Part shown: in pieces, positions 42,481-51,028 of the stretch
Layout: each line of letters begins with the position of its first letter
Numbering within the stretch: position 1 is the first letter of the stretch
Source: Lactonifactor sp. BIOML-A5
GTDB lineage: Bacteria; Bacillota; Clostridia; Lachnospirales; Lachnospiraceae
Assembly (NCBI RefSeq): GCF_009677585.1
Contig: NZ_WKYV01000027.1
Location: 1 to 64,000 of the forward strand
Reading direction: 5' to 3'
Length of the DNA: 64,000 bases
Translations under genes and position numbers: made by a program
The notes under the pieces: model-generated
Seen by the model: the letters and a program-made list of their open reading frames with translations, nothing else
The model's database searches: none
Told to the model about the DNA's origin: nothing

Positions 42481-43335
42481 TTAGCGGCTGTCACGGTTGC
42501 GTTTCCTCTGCAACTCACGCTCCAAAAGTTTGATGATGGTTTCCTCCATCTGCTTCGGCGTTGTGTTCTTCGGAAAGTATTTTTTCAGCTTGCTTGTGTT
42601 GATTTTCAAGGTTTCTTTCTGGTTGCCCTTTTCCTCCGTCATAATCGCAAATATCGTATCCATGTCAAGCCGCCCGCTCTGGCTTAACTGTTTCATCCGC
42701 TGTGCCTGTGAGAGTGAGGGCGTTGCTTCTTCGCTCTCCATCGTGGCAAAGAGGTTTTCCTGCTCGTCTTTCTTCAAGAAGGACAGTTCCACCGCAGGCG
42801 TGAGGGCGATTTTCCCCTCGTCCACCATCTGCAAAATCGGCGGTATCAGTTCCGTCAGGCGGATAAAACGCTGCACGGTCATCCTGCCCACGCCGAAGCC
42901 CTGTGCCACCTTGTCGTCCGTCCGCAACTTCGTCACAACTTGTGACGAGGTTAAGTCTGTGCGGAAACCCTGCCGCTTCATGGCTTCGGATTTCATCTTG
43001 TAAGCAAACGCCCGCTCCGATGGCAGGATATTCTCACGCTGCAAATTGCTGTCTACAAGGGTGATGATGGCTCGGTCACGGTCTAAGGGCAGGACAAACG
43101 CAGGCACGGTATTTATCCCTGCAAGTTCAGAAGCACGGACACGCCGCTGTCCTGCAATCACTTCATAACCGTCCCCGTCCTCTTTCGGGCGTGTGATTAT
43201 CGGCGTGACAATGCCAAATTCCTTGATGCTTTCCGCTAACTCTGACAGTGTTTCATCTTCTGCCACATGAAACGGATTGTCGGGGAACGGGTACAAGTCT
43301 TTGGTCTTTAACACCTTAAAATCCTGTTTCTTCAT
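42481..43335 (-). CDS. ParB/Spo0J-like partition protein of the element
   Basis: 284 residues. ParB N-terminal nuclease-like domain about 8-100 with PFPDNPFHVAEDETLSELAESIKEFG and the GYEVIAGQRRVRASELAG (about 70-87) Arg-rich motif, then a KorB-like helix-turn-helix about 125-185 (KVAQGFGVGRMTVQRFIRLTEL). No ParA partner is encoded in the element, as is usual for this mobilizable family. It lies 8 bp after the relaxase gene, so they are co-transcribed. Confidence 0.9.
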   Translation of the reverse strand: MKKQDFKVLKTKDLYPFPDNPFHVAEDETLSELAESIKEFGIVTPIITRPKEDGDGYEVIAGQRRVRASELAGINTVPAFVLPLDRDRAIITLVDSNLQRENILPSERAFAYKMKSEAMKRQGFRTDLTSSQVVTKLRTDDKVAQGFGVGRMTVQRFIRLTELIPPILQMVDEGKIALTPAVELSFLKKDEQENLFATMESEEATPSLSQAQRMKQLSQSGRLDMDTIFAIMTEEKGNQKETLKINTSKLKKYFPKNTTPKQMEETIIKLLERELQRKRNRDSR

Positions 43336-43343
43336 TCACATAT

Positions 43344-44309
43344 CTACCTTTCTTTCGCTCTGCTTCTATGATTTTTCTGCAATTCTTCCAACACTTCGGG
43401 CGGTATTTTTGACAGCAGCCGCCCCATCTGCTCGTTGGTTCTCTGCAATTCAAATATCTTCTGATTCGCTTTCTGCACCTTTAGTTCCTGCTCGTACTTT
43501 TCATCACGCATACGCCCCGCATAGTCTGATTCCTGCCCAATTCTCTCTTTCAAACTGTCGATATACGCCTGCTGTTTCCCGATTTCCTTAGAGAATTTCT
43601 CCACGTCTGGCAGCCATGCAGAGAGTAAATCTAACGCTTTATCCCTTTTCTTCCCTGCGTTAAAGGCGTTGATGTCGGATAGGGCAGACACGATTTCTTC
43701 ATACTGTTTATCAAGCCTGCCGCCTAATTTATAGAGCCATGTGGGGACGTGTTTCCGCTTGGTTTCCATTGAGGACTGCCCCCGTTCAAGCTGATTCCAC
43801 CGTGAGGACATCCGCTCATGGTAGGCGGTCTGCCACTCGGATAATGATTTCTGGTTGCCTAAGATAGCTTTCGCTGACAGCTTATTGTCTGGCGTAATCG
43901 GCACAAAGCAGAGGTGCATATGGGGCGTTCTCTCGTCCATATGGACGACAGCGGAGAGGATATTCTGCTTTCCAACACGCTCCGAAATGAAGTCAAGAGC
44001 CGTCTGGAAATACGCTTTTTGTTCTTCGGGCGGTAACTGGTTCATAAATTCTGGTGAAGCTGTGATGAGCGTTTCCACCATCATCACGCTGTCTTTCCTT
44101 GTCCTGCACCCCGCTTCGGCTACCATGCGGTTAATCTCTTTCTTGTAGGTGTACTTTGGTGGTGCTATGAGATGGTAATTGTTTTTAGAGCGTTCCATAT
44201 CTATATCTGGGTTGCTTTTGTAGGCTTCTTTCTTCCGCTCGTTGTGGCGTTCACAAGCCGCAACGCCGCCCGCTTTTCGTTTCTGGAAACGCAGGATTGC
44301 ATAAGGCAT
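43344..44309 (-). CDS. mob: MobV-family relaxase (Mob_Pre)
   Basis: 321 residues from ATG 44309, with AAGGAGG 9 nt upstream; the frame continues upstream to 44480 through a repeat region and has no start signals. Conserved MobV motifs: the N-terminal RFQKRKAGGVAACERHNER (about 7-25) and the metal-binding HxDExTPHxH in VHMDERTPHMHLCFVPI (about 139-155). C-terminal coiled coil about 225-310. It nicks oriT and leads the strand into a recipient with help from another element's secretion system. A matching nick-site sequence lies just upstream at 44605-44614. Confidence 0.92.
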   Translation of the reverse strand: MPYAILRFQKRKAGGVAACERHNERKKEAYKSNPDIDMERSKNNYHLIAPPKYTYKKEINRMVAEAGCRTRKDSVMMVETLITASPEFMNQLPPEEQKAYFQTALDFISERVGKQNILSAVVHMDERTPHMHLCFVPITPDNKLSAKAILGNQKSLSEWQTAYHERMSSRWNQLERGQSSMETKRKHVPTWLYKLGGRLDKQYEEIVSALSDINAFNAGKKRDKALDLLSAWLPDVEKFSKEIGKQQAYIDSLKERIGQESDYAGRMRDEKYEQELKVQKANQKIFELQRTNEQMGRLLSKIPPEVLEELQKNHRSRAKER

Positions 44310-44350
44310 AGGCGGATTCCTCCTTTCTTTCGGCGGGTGACCGTCCTTTG

Positions 44351-44473
44351 GGGTGACAGCGGTGACGGTGGTGACAGCAGTTTTGGGATACCCCCTGCCG
44401 ACTGCCGCAACTGTCACCCTCACCCCCTGCATGACGGTCATGTCGATGATGACGGTGTTTTTGGGATACCCCC
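44351..44473. repeat. Two copies of a 45-bp repeat (forward orientation)
   Basis: Copies at 44351-44395 and 44429-44473 share TTTTGGGATACCCCC at one end and a run of TGACGG/TGACAGC-type heptamers before it. Copies in the opposite orientation lie at 44754-44796 and 44849-44894. They flank the relaxase start side of the intergenic region. Confidence 0.7.
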
Positions 44474-44753
44474 CTCGCAAGAGCCGTCACCGTCATGCCG
44501 CCATTCTTTTATCCGAAGCCGTAAGGCGTAGGATAGCAGGGCACAGCCCTGCCTTAAGGGAGTCCAGAGGGAACGTCTGGCACACGACTTTGCAGGGCAA
44601 AGTGTAGTGTGTTACACCCTGTAAACGCAGTCGGAAAAATCGGAATGATTTTTCTGACCGCAGGGGTGGTTTTACACGACCGAAAAGGGCGAGTAAATCT
44701 CACGCCTGCATTTTGCGTTTACGGGGTGTTCTCCCGTAGGGATGACAGCGGCA
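44474..44753. other. Candidate oriT region with MobV-like nick site
   Basis: The stretch TAGTGTG|TTA at 44605-44614, within the dyad GTGTA-N6-TACAC (44602-44617), matches the nick region of MobV plasmids such as pMV158 (TAGTGTG/TTA). A 16-bp inverted repeat, ACACCCTGTAAACGCA at 44614-44629 with its 15/16 complement at 44714-44729, encloses a further hairpin AAAAATC/GATTTTT (44636-44654). The relaxase gene starts 300 bp away. No protein is encoded in this stretch. Confidence 0.6.
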
Positions 44754-44894
44754 GGGTATCCTAAAATCACTGTCACCACCGTCACTGCTGTCACCCGCAG
44801 GGCAGAGCCGCCAGCTTTACATGGCTTTAAGCGTCAATGACAGTAACAGGGGGGTATCCTAATATCGCTGTCACCACCATCACCGCTGTCACCC
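44754..44894. repeat. Two copies of the 45-bp repeat (inverted orientation)
   Basis: Copies at 44754-44796 and 44849-44894 begin with GGGTATCCTAA and continue with CTGTCACCACC-type heptamers; they are inverted relative to 44351-44473. The last copy overlaps the 3' end of the ATPase gene, adding an odd GDSGDGGDSDIRIPP tail to that protein. Confidence 0.7.
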
Positions 44895-45859
44895 GCCCTC
44901 CTTGCAAGGGCAATCCGCCTGCCGTCTTTCCTGCGGCTGTACTGGTAGCAGATACGGTTCTCGCTTAAAAATGTGGTGCGGTATTCATTCAGCCATTTCG
45001 TAATCACCGTGGGTATGGTTTCCGTTTCCCCCATAGCGGCTAACAGTTCCGTTGCCGTGCCTATCCATTCTTCCTTATCCCTCATAAAATCCACCAACCG
45101 AAAAAGGACATCTGGTATCGTTTCTTTCGCAAGCTGCTCCTGCGTTTTCCGCTCCACAAGCTCCCAACGGCAATCACGGAAACGCAGCGTGTATTCCTGA
45201 TAAGGCGTGTCCCTGCCCGTCACATACAGCTTGGCGGTGTCAGACGCACGTTTCTCCTTTTCCAGAACAAAGGTAGCGTCCGCACTCCCCGTTAATCCTG
45301 TCGTCCCAGACACCTTGTTGAACACGTCGCTGTCATTCTGCTTTCGGATGTGGTGTACGACAATGACCGCCAGAGAGTGCCTGTCGGCAAAGTCTTTGAT
45401 GAGGGAGATGTCCCCATAGTCGCTTGCATAGGCATTGTCTTTTGAAGCTGTACGGACTTTCTGCAAGGTATCAATGACAATGAGCCTGCTGTCTGGGTAA
45501 TCTTTCAGATAATCTTCAAGCTGCACGATAAGACCGTCTGACAGCTTGCAGCTTGCCACGGCAAAGTGGAGCCGCCCGCTTGCTTCGTCCGTCAAACGAA
45601 ATAACCTGTCCTGTATGCGGCAGAACGTGTCCTCAAGGCAGAGGTAAAGCACATCGCCCTCCATTGTCGGCATATCCCATAAAGGGATTCCCTGCGACAC
45701 GCATAAGCATAGCTTCAGCATGAGCCAGCTTTTGCCTATCTTCTGTGAGCCGCAGAACAGCGATAAGCCTGTCGGGATAAGGCTGTCCACCACAAAGGAT
45801 GGTTTCTCAAGCGGTTCATAAAGGAGCGTTTCGGCGTTGACTGTCTGTAACTTCTGCAT
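44834..45859 (-). CDS. RepA-like RecA-fold ATPase of the element
   Basis: 341 residues; AGGAGG precedes ATG 45859. RecA/DnaB-type helicase-loader fold of the AAA_25/RepA group: Walker A GSQKIGKSW (about 37-45), Walker B LIVIDTL (about 125-131), and IVVHHIRKQ (about 166-174). Such proteins act as replicative helicase-like factors for plasmids and mobilizable elements. The last about 20 residues (GDSGDGGDSDIRIPP...) are encoded by a DNA repeat and may be neutral. Upstream in the operon are sigma-like genes, downstream the candidate oriT and mob. Confidence 0.88.
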   Translation of the reverse strand: MQKLQTVNAETLLYEPLEKPSFVVDSLIPTGLSLFCGSQKIGKSWLMLKLCLCVSQGIPLWDMPTMEGDVLYLCLEDTFCRIQDRLFRLTDEASGRLHFAVASCKLSDGLIVQLEDYLKDYPDSRLIVIDTLQKVRTASKDNAYASDYGDISLIKDFADRHSLAVIVVHHIRKQNDSDVFNKVSGTTGLTGSADATFVLEKEKRASDTAKLYVTGRDTPYQEYTLRFRDCRWELVERKTQEQLAKETIPDVLFRLVDFMRDKEEWIGTATELLAAMGETETIPTVITKWLNEYRTTFLSENRICYQYSRRKDGRRIALARRAGDSGDGGDSDIRIPPCYCH

Positions 45860-46488
45860 GGCTTTCCTCCTTTCGGGCGGTGTCTTTGTTTTCGTTGCAC
45901 ATAGGCGTTGACCTCCTTAAAAATAGATTTACTCCCACGGAAAAAAGTGAGAGTATGTAATGCCGCCAATCCCACACAAATAAAAAACAGATTTCTTTTT
46001 CGGGCGGTGTCGGTCACGGTTGGAGATATTTCTTCAATTTCCGCCTTTACTTTCTCCTTTGCAATCGCAACAGATTTCTGTATTGCCGAAGCGGTGCAAT
46101 GCTCCATAGCGGCGATTTGGTAAAAATTGAACTCATACTCGTAGTAGAGCAGGAAACGCCGCCTTTGTATCTCTGGAAGGCTCCCAACCGCCTTATAGAG
46201 CGTTTCATTCCGTTCTTCCTCAACCATGCGTTCATCAAGGCTCTTAGGCACACGCAACGCCCGTCTGTAAAGGGTTTCGTCCCATACCTCGTTAAACTCC
46301 CTGTGCCGCTCGTCCCATTAGAAAAGATTCCTGTTCCTGCGCTCCATCTGCCGAAACTCCATAAAGAACTGTTCCGACACTTCCAACTCGTGGGATTTGC
46401 CCTGCCCGTCCTTAAAGCTGATAAAATACCTTGTGCCGCTTTCCGTGGATTCCTCCCGAAGCGTGTATGCCTTAACCCTGTATGCCAT
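45736..46488 (-). pseudogene. Sigma-70-like regulator split by an in-frame TAA
   Basis: The 5' part (46318-46488, 56 residues from an ATG with AGGAGG upstream, MAYRVKAYTLREE...MERRNRNLF) ends in TAA, and the same frame continues with WDERHREFNEVWDETLYRR, then a sigma region 4-like domain (EIQRRRFLLYYEYEFNFYQIA ... ASAIQKSVAIAKEKV). Read through, the product would be a normal single-chain sigma-like protein, so one nonsense change (for example CAA to TAA) explains the break. The second part has no good start; only a TTG at 46257. Its 3' end also runs 124 bp into the ATPase gene. The C-terminal tail looks unnatural. Confidence 0.7.
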
Positions 46489-46571
46489 CCTGTTGTCCTC
46501 CTGCAAAAAATGAGTGAGGGGATTTCCATCCCTCACCCAGTAGCCCGCAGGATGGCAGGCTGTTTTAGAAG

Positions 46572-46997
46572 CTATAAAATTTTCCGCAGCTTCTTCCGCA
46601 GATGGTCTAACCTCGCATAGATGGCACCAGTCGTCAAATGCACAAGCGGGGCAATCTCCTTTGTGGAATACCCCTGCATTTTCAGCAGGACGATTTTCAA
46701 GGTACGCCCGTCCACCGTGACTAATACTTGATAGAGATTTTCGCTCTCAATCTCTTCCAGTAACTCCGCAACCGTACCCACTTCCGCCTGCCGCTCCCTG
46801 CCTGCCATGTCCTCAAGATATTCCGCAACGTCATTCGTCCATCGGTAAAACCGCCTGTTGGAATTGAAGTCTGCCCTGTCCGCCATGCGTATCTGCTCAA
46901 TGGTCGCTTCATCAACGCCGCACTCACGCAGCAGCTTTTCCTCCGCTTCTTTCCAGATACGCCATTTCCTGTCCTCCCGTCCGTGGTTGTATGCCAT
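46572..46997 (-). CDS. Sigma-70 region 4-like DNA-binding protein
   Basis: 141 residues from ATG 46997 (GGAGG upstream). The C-terminal half (about 85-141) is a helix-turn-helix of the sigma region 4 type: LKIVLLKMQGYSTKEIAPLVHLTTGAIYARLDHLRKKL. The N-terminal half is charged and helical (AYNHGREDRKWRIWKEAEEKLL). Proteins of this kind regulate transfer and excision genes in related elements. One of three sigma-like genes in a row. Confidence 0.78.
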   Translation of the reverse strand: MAYNHGREDRKWRIWKEAEEKLLRECGVDEATIEQIRMADRADFNSNRRFYRWTNDVAEYLEDMAGRERQAEVGTVAELLEEIESENLYQVLVTVDGRTLKIVLLKMQGYSTKEIAPLVHLTTGAIYARLDHLRKKLRKIL

Positions 46998-47091
46998 TCT
47001 TACTTCCTCCAATCAGAATTGATTGAGAGGGCAGAGAAAAGCCCCCTCATCTTCCCAAAGGAAAAAACAAGGGGGCTGAACGCCTTAAATT

Positions 47092-47604
47092 TTAATTTTC
47101 TATTATCTTTCTTAGTTTTATTAGGATTCTGGCTTTGCGTTTGTTTACAACGCTCTGGGTTATGCCCAACCTCGCCCCGACTTCACGCTCGGAAAGTCCG
47201 TCAAAAAAGATTGCCTGTATCAGCTCCTGTTCACTATCCGACAGCAAAGGCAGGGCGGCTTTCAGCCTGTCCACCATGACCGCATTGACAACGGTTTCTG
47301 CAATGTCCACCGCTTCATCAGTGATAAAGTCCAGAGGATTCCCCTCGCTGTCCGTAAATCCGTCGAGAGATAGCAGTCTATTCTTTGTATCTAATTTTTG
47401 CAGATAACGCCACCGTTCCTTGTCACGGTAGAAGTCTGTGTATTGCTCCCTCACGACTTCAAGCAGACAGCCTTGAATGGGGATAAACAGCTTGTCCATA
47501 TAGGTCTGGTCGGATTCCCTGCAACGGCAGAACTCCGTGTAGGATAATTCCACATAGCCGCCACTTTCTCTGATATATACCTTTCTTGGTGCATATTTCA
47601 CCAT
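47092..47604 (-). CDS. Sigma-70 family-like regulator of the element
   Basis: 170 residues from ATG 47604 with GGGAGG upstream; the frame to 47667 is an extension without signals. The C-terminal about 60 residues form a sigma region 4 helix-turn-helix: LPLLSDSEQELIQAIFFDGLSEREVGARLGITQSVVNKRKARILIKL (in parts). The N-terminal part (YVELSYTEFCRCRESDQTYMDKLFIPIQGCLLEV) is typical of the family in Tn-type elements of Clostridia. It likely turns on the genes downstream of it. Confidence 0.82.
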   Translation of the reverse strand: MVKYAPRKVYIRESGGYVELSYTEFCRCRESDQTYMDKLFIPIQGCLLEVVREQYTDFYRDKERWRYLQKLDTKNRLLSLDGFTDSEGNPLDFITDEAVDIAETVVNAVMVDRLKAALPLLSDSEQELIQAIFFDGLSEREVGARLGITQSVVNKRKARILIKLRKIIEN

Positions 47605-48091
47605 AAATACCTCCCATCTGAATTTTTGAAATGTAAAAAATCCAGATGGAGAGGCGGAGAACGACACCGCATATCAGAAACAGCCCTACGGCACTTTCCA
47701 ACAAAAATCGACAAAAGAAAAACCGCAAAGGCTCTGTGACCTTTACGGTTATAGGAAATAGTAATTCTATTGTATGGAGATTGTACTTCTACTTTCAAGG
47801 TGAGAAGTACCGTTGCACTGGCAGAAATTTTTTTAACTGGTTTCCTGCCGTTCTCTGATATGCTATGTATTGATAAATTTTGCTTCGTATGAGCAGATAG
47901 ATAACTGCCCGAAAAAAGGACATAAAAAAATCCCTCCAAATTTAAAAACAAATTCAGAGGGTAATTTAGGGTATAACAAAATAACCCACCCGAATATCGT
48001 TTTTTTTATTTGGTGAGTTTGTTCTTTCAAATACGAAACAAAAAGAGCCGATGATTCGTGAATTGTTCCACAATTTCATCGGCTCTGCGTC
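47605..48091 (-). other. Noncoding stretch with two terminators
   Basis: 487 bp between the KTR gene and the sigma-like gene. A stem ACCGTAAAGG/CCTTTGCGGT followed by T run lies at 47715-47750 (minus strand), and a stem AGAGCCGATGA/TCATCGGCTCT followed by TTTTTG at 48037-48086. A frame over 47598-47951 has no start signal or recognisable domain and is not called. Confidence 0.6.
48037..48086 (-). terminator. Intrinsic terminator after tet(O)/KTR unit
   Basis: 11-bp perfect stem (48044-48054 with 48076-48086) and TTTTTG on the minus strand, right after the KTR stop codon. Confidence 0.85.
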
Positions 48092-48265
48092 TTAAGCGTC
48101 TGGCTCTTTGATGACAGTTATCTTCAAGTTGTCAACTTTAATCAATCTTTCTTGTCTGCATTTTGGACAATAAAGGGGATAATTCTCCAAAACAGTGTCC
48201 TTCCTAATTTTATTACGGGTTTTGCTCCCACAAACAGGACACAATATCCATTCGCATTTCATCAT
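48092..48265 (-). CDS. Cysteine-rich KTR-domain protein
   Basis: 57 residues, too short for ordinary gene callers. It starts MMKCEWILCPVCGSKTRNKIR and contains a second LYCPKCRQERLI pair, giving a CxxC...CxxC zinc ribbon around the Lys-Thr-Arg signature. Proteins of this family are regularly found next to tet(O), tet(W) and tet(32) in gut Firmicutes. Function unknown; perhaps RNA- or metal-binding. Likely co-transcribed with tet(O), whose stop is about 50 bp upstream. Confidence 0.88.
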   Translation of the reverse strand: MMKCEWILCPVCGSKTRNKIRKDTVLENYPLYCPKCRQERLIKVDNLKITVIKEPDA

Positions 48266-48316
48266 AATTAGTCTCTAATCCTTTCAAATCTCATTTTATA
48301 TGACTTTTGCAAGCTG

Positions 48317-50236
48317 TTAAGCTAACTTGTGGAACATATGCCGAACCTTATCTATACGGCTATTCGGGCGGCGGGGTTGGCAAATAAATTTACCAATAGC
48401 TGGCTGGTATCCTTTTAACTCTGTCAAGCAGACTCCCTGCCCATTTGTGAAATAAGTTAAATCGTTCCTGTATTCTTGAATACATCTAGCAGGGATTTCT
48501 CCTTTCAGAATGACCTCGTCATTCTTTATCTGAGTACTTACAATATCTGCACAATACCTTGGAGCATCATGATACGCCCGTGAGAGATATTCCTGCGGTG
48601 CATAAATTTCAAAGTGGAGATATGGCTCTAATAGTTCTGTCCCTGCTTTTTTTAAAGCCTGCTCCAATACGATAGGGGAAAGCAGCCGAAAGTCTGCGGG
48701 GGTACTTACAGGACTATAATACAATCCATATTCAAAACAGATTTTACAGTCTGTCACTTTCCATCCATACAGCCCCTGCTCGCAGCCATAAAGAACCCCC
48801 TCCATAACCGCATTTTGGAACGATTGATTTAAATATCCAAGTGAAACTCTGCTTTCATACTGCACTCCGCTTCCAATAGGGAGCGGCTCTATGGACAACC
48901 CGACAGAAGCCCAGAAAGGATTTGGCGGGACTTCTATGTGGATGGTATATTCTGCTTTTCTAAGCGGTCTTTCCATATATATAACAGTAGGCTCTTTTAT
49001 TTCTGCCTCCACATGATATTTTTCCTCAAGGATGGCACAAATGACTTCCATCTGCACATTCCCCAAAAAAGAAAGTATAATCTCATGCGTTGTAGTATCC
49101 ACATAATATTTTAAAAGAGGGTCGCCATCTGAAATTTCTGTAAGTGCCCCAAGCAATATTTCCCGCTGTTCAGATTTCTTTACTGCAATCGTTGTTTGGA
49201 GCATAGGGAGAGGATTTTCAATAAATTTTCTCTGCGGCAACAGTATTTCGTTCCCCAAAATACTGTTTAGCTGCAAAACATCATTTGGTAAAATTACAAT
49301 ATCACCAGAGCAGGCTGTATCGGATGAATATAATTCACCGTTTGTCGGAACACACATCTCTGTGATTTTTATTTTCTCTTTTTCAGATATTCTAATAACA
49401 TCCCTCAAATGCAATGTTCCGCTATATATACGCACATAAACAAAACGCCGCCTTTTCTCTGAATATTCAATCTTAAAAACCTGCCCGCATAGTTCAGATT
49501 GACCTTCAGGCGTTGATGAATAAAATTTACTGGCAATTACTTCTATAAGCTGCCGAATCCCCAGATTGTTTTTAGCGCTTCCGTGATAAACGGGAAATAA
49601 CGTTCCGTTTTGGAATCTCCTGTTTTCTTCCTGTTCCAGTTCTGACATTTTAAACGGTTTCCCTGACATATATTTCTCTAATAGTTCATCGTTTCCCATA
49701 ATTACCGCATCCCACTGTTCCATATCGTCATTGTCCGTTACATTTATATGGGGATGCTGCCCAACCTTTTGCTTCACTATAATTTCCGAAGAAAGCTTTG
49801 CTTTCATTTCCCGATATACCATTGGCAAATCAATCCCCTCTTGGTCAATTTTATTGATGAAAAAAATTGTCGGAATCTTCATTATCTGTAGTGCATGAAA
49901 CAGTATACGGGTCTGTGCCTGTATGCCATCCTTTGCAGAAACTAATAATACTGCTCCGTCTAATACGGATAAAGAACGGTATACTTCCGCCAAAAAATCC
50001 ATATGGCCTGGCGTATCTATAATGTTGACTTTTACATCCTCCCACTGAAAAGATGTCACTGCTGTCTGGATAGTGATTCCCCTTTGACGCTCCAAATTCA
50101 TTGTATCTGTCCTTGTTGTGCCTTCATCTACGCTCCCTAGTTCTGCAATTGCACCACTGGTATACAATAAACTTTCCGTTAATGTTGTCTTTCCTGCGTC
50201 AACGTGAGCCAGAATGCCTAAGTTAATTATTTTCAT
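48317..50236 (-). CDS. tet(O): Tet(O) ribosomal protection protein
   Basis: 639 residues, the exact family length. The EF-G-like GTPase motifs are intact: AHVDAGKT (10-17), DTPGHMDF (about 74-81), NKID (about 128-131); the C-terminal loop region [15 protein letters not shown] and the ending FHKLA match Tet(O) from memory over almost the full length and differ from Tet(M) and Tet(W). It releases tetracycline from the ribosome with GTP. AGGAGG precedes ATG 50236. The typical attenuation leader lies upstream. A mosaic with tet(32) or tet(W) cannot be ruled out without alignment. Confidence 0.96.
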   Translation of the reverse strand: MKIINLGILAHVDAGKTTLTESLLYTSGAIAELGSVDEGTTRTDTMNLERQRGITIQTAVTSFQWEDVKVNIIDTPGHMDFLAEVYRSLSVLDGAVLLVSAKDGIQAQTRILFHALQIMKIPTIFFINKIDQEGIDLPMVYREMKAKLSSEIIVKQKVGQHPHINVTDNDDMEQWDAVIMGNDELLEKYMSGKPFKMSELEQEENRRFQNGTLFPVYHGSAKNNLGIRQLIEVIASKFYSSTPEGQSELCGQVFKIEYSEKRRRFVYVRIYSGTLHLRDVIRISEKEKIKITEMCVPTNGELYSSDTACSGDIVILPNDVLQLNSILGNEILLPQRKFIENPLPMLQTTIAVKKSEQREILLGALTEISDGDPLLKYYVDTTTHEIILSFLGNVQMEVICAILEEKYHVEAEIKEPTVIYMERPLRKAEYTIHIEVPPNPFWASVGLSIEPLPIGSGVQYESRVSLGYLNQSFQNAVMEGVLYGCEQGLYGWKVTDCKICFEYGLYYSPVSTPADFRLLSPIVLEQALKKAGTELLEPYLHFEIYAPQEYLSRAYHDAPRYCADIVSTQIKNDEVILKGEIPARCIQEYRNDLTYFTNGQGVCLTELKGYQPAIGKFICQPRRPNSRIDKVRHMFHKLA

Positions 50237-50271
50237 GTGATTTTCCTCCTATCAACACCCAAAAAAGGGCA

Positions 50272-50309
50272 TAAAAATACCCAGTGATAAATACTCCTAT
50301 CACTGGGTA
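50272..50309 (-). terminator. Attenuator terminator in the tet(O) leader
   Basis: 12-bp stem TACCCAGTGATA/TATCACTGGGTA (50278-50289, 50298-50309) and TTTTTATG on the minus strand, about 35 bp before the tet(O) ribosome binding site. The same hairpin is known from tet(M) leaders. An upstream segment GTACCCAGTTTAAG can pair with part of it as anti-terminator. Confidence 0.85.
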
Positions 50310-50460
50310 AATAACTCCAATAGCCCCAAAACACTTATATGTTTTCGGGCATATAAAATTACATGATAAAAGTATTCTTAAACTGGGTACAAAAAACTAA
50401 GCCCCATATTAAAAGTGAAACGGGACTGCTACTTTTTGTTCCCACTATCAAATTGACAGT

Positions 50461-50484
50461 TTATTTAAGAATACCTTGCCGCAT
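50461..50484 (-). CDS. tet(O) leader peptide
   Basis: A seven-residue frame MRQGILK with AAGGAG upstream (50494-50499), as found before tet(M) and tet(O). Ribosome speed over this frame is thought to couple tetracycline exposure to read-through of the attenuator. Confidence 0.75.
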   Translation of the reverse strand: MRQGILK

Positions 50485-50516
50485 ATTTATTAACTCCTTG
50501 TATAATACTGAATCTA

Positions 50517-50545
50517 ATTATATTCCTTAACCCTTTATTTGTCAA
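50517..50545 (-). promoter_or_regulatory. tet(O) promoter
   Basis: Perfect TTGACA (50540-50545) and TATAAT (50517-50522) with a 17-bp spacer on the minus strand. The leader of about 280 nt begins just after it. Confidence 0.9.
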
Positions 50546-50602
50546 GCTGACAAACTAAAGCAGAAAAAGCGGCAGGATTTCCCCCTGCCACTAATCATCT
50601 GT

Positions 50603-50977
50603 TTATGCAAAAATAATTTCCTTTTCCACAATCTCCCTCGCACAAGCCCTTATGTTATTGAGGCATCCTGTCCATTCTAAGGCGTTTTCTGCCTTTAGCT
50701 GTTCCGTTATGCCCTGTGCCTGTTTCATACCCTCTATGAGCCTTTCAAAGCGTTCCTGTGCCTGTCTGTTGATGTCGGCAAGGTAGGCGTTTAGCCTGCC
50801 GCTTGTAAGAAGATTGGTGTATGTAACTTTACGGTACTGTTTTAGATAATCTAAATGCCGTTGCCCCCAGATGCCTATTGCCTGTTCTTCTTCGGCGGGT
50901 ACAGTTAAGCACGGTATCAAATAATCCCCTTGCCTTTCGTATTTGCCGCCCAGTTCCTCAAATAATGATTTTGCCAT
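50603..50977 (-). CDS. TnpV-family element protein
   Basis: 124 residues; GGAGG precedes ATG 50977. The sequence follows the TnpV family of Tn4451/Tn5397-like elements: LFEELGGKYERQGDYLIPCL (about 5-24), IGIWGQRHLDYLKQYRKVTY (about 34-53) and AYLADINRQAQERFERLI. Function unknown. It is the last gene before the right end of the element. Confidence 0.9.
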   Translation of the reverse strand: MAKSLFEELGGKYERQGDYLIPCLTVPAEEEQAIGIWGQRHLDYLKQYRKVTYTNLLTSGRLNAYLADINRQAQERFERLIEGMKQAQGITEQLKAENALEWTGCLNNIRACAREIVEKEIIFA

Positions 50978-51028
50978 TGTCTGTTACCTCCACATTCTTT
51001 TTTATTTTGAATGTCCGCAAAATCCGTC

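Noticed and set aside
44351..44894. CRISPR-like array from repeated 45-bp units
   Set aside because: Only four copies, in mixed orientation, with unequal long gaps and no cas genes.
47598..47951. 117-residue leftward frame upstream of the sigma-like gene
   Set aside because: No start signal or domain and it contains a terminator hairpin.
48317..50236. Mosaic tet(O/32/O) or tet(O/W)
   Set aside because: The protein looks like Tet(O) throughout as far as I can recall; a nucleotide alignment to tet(32) and tet(W) would be needed to detect short mosaic blocks.
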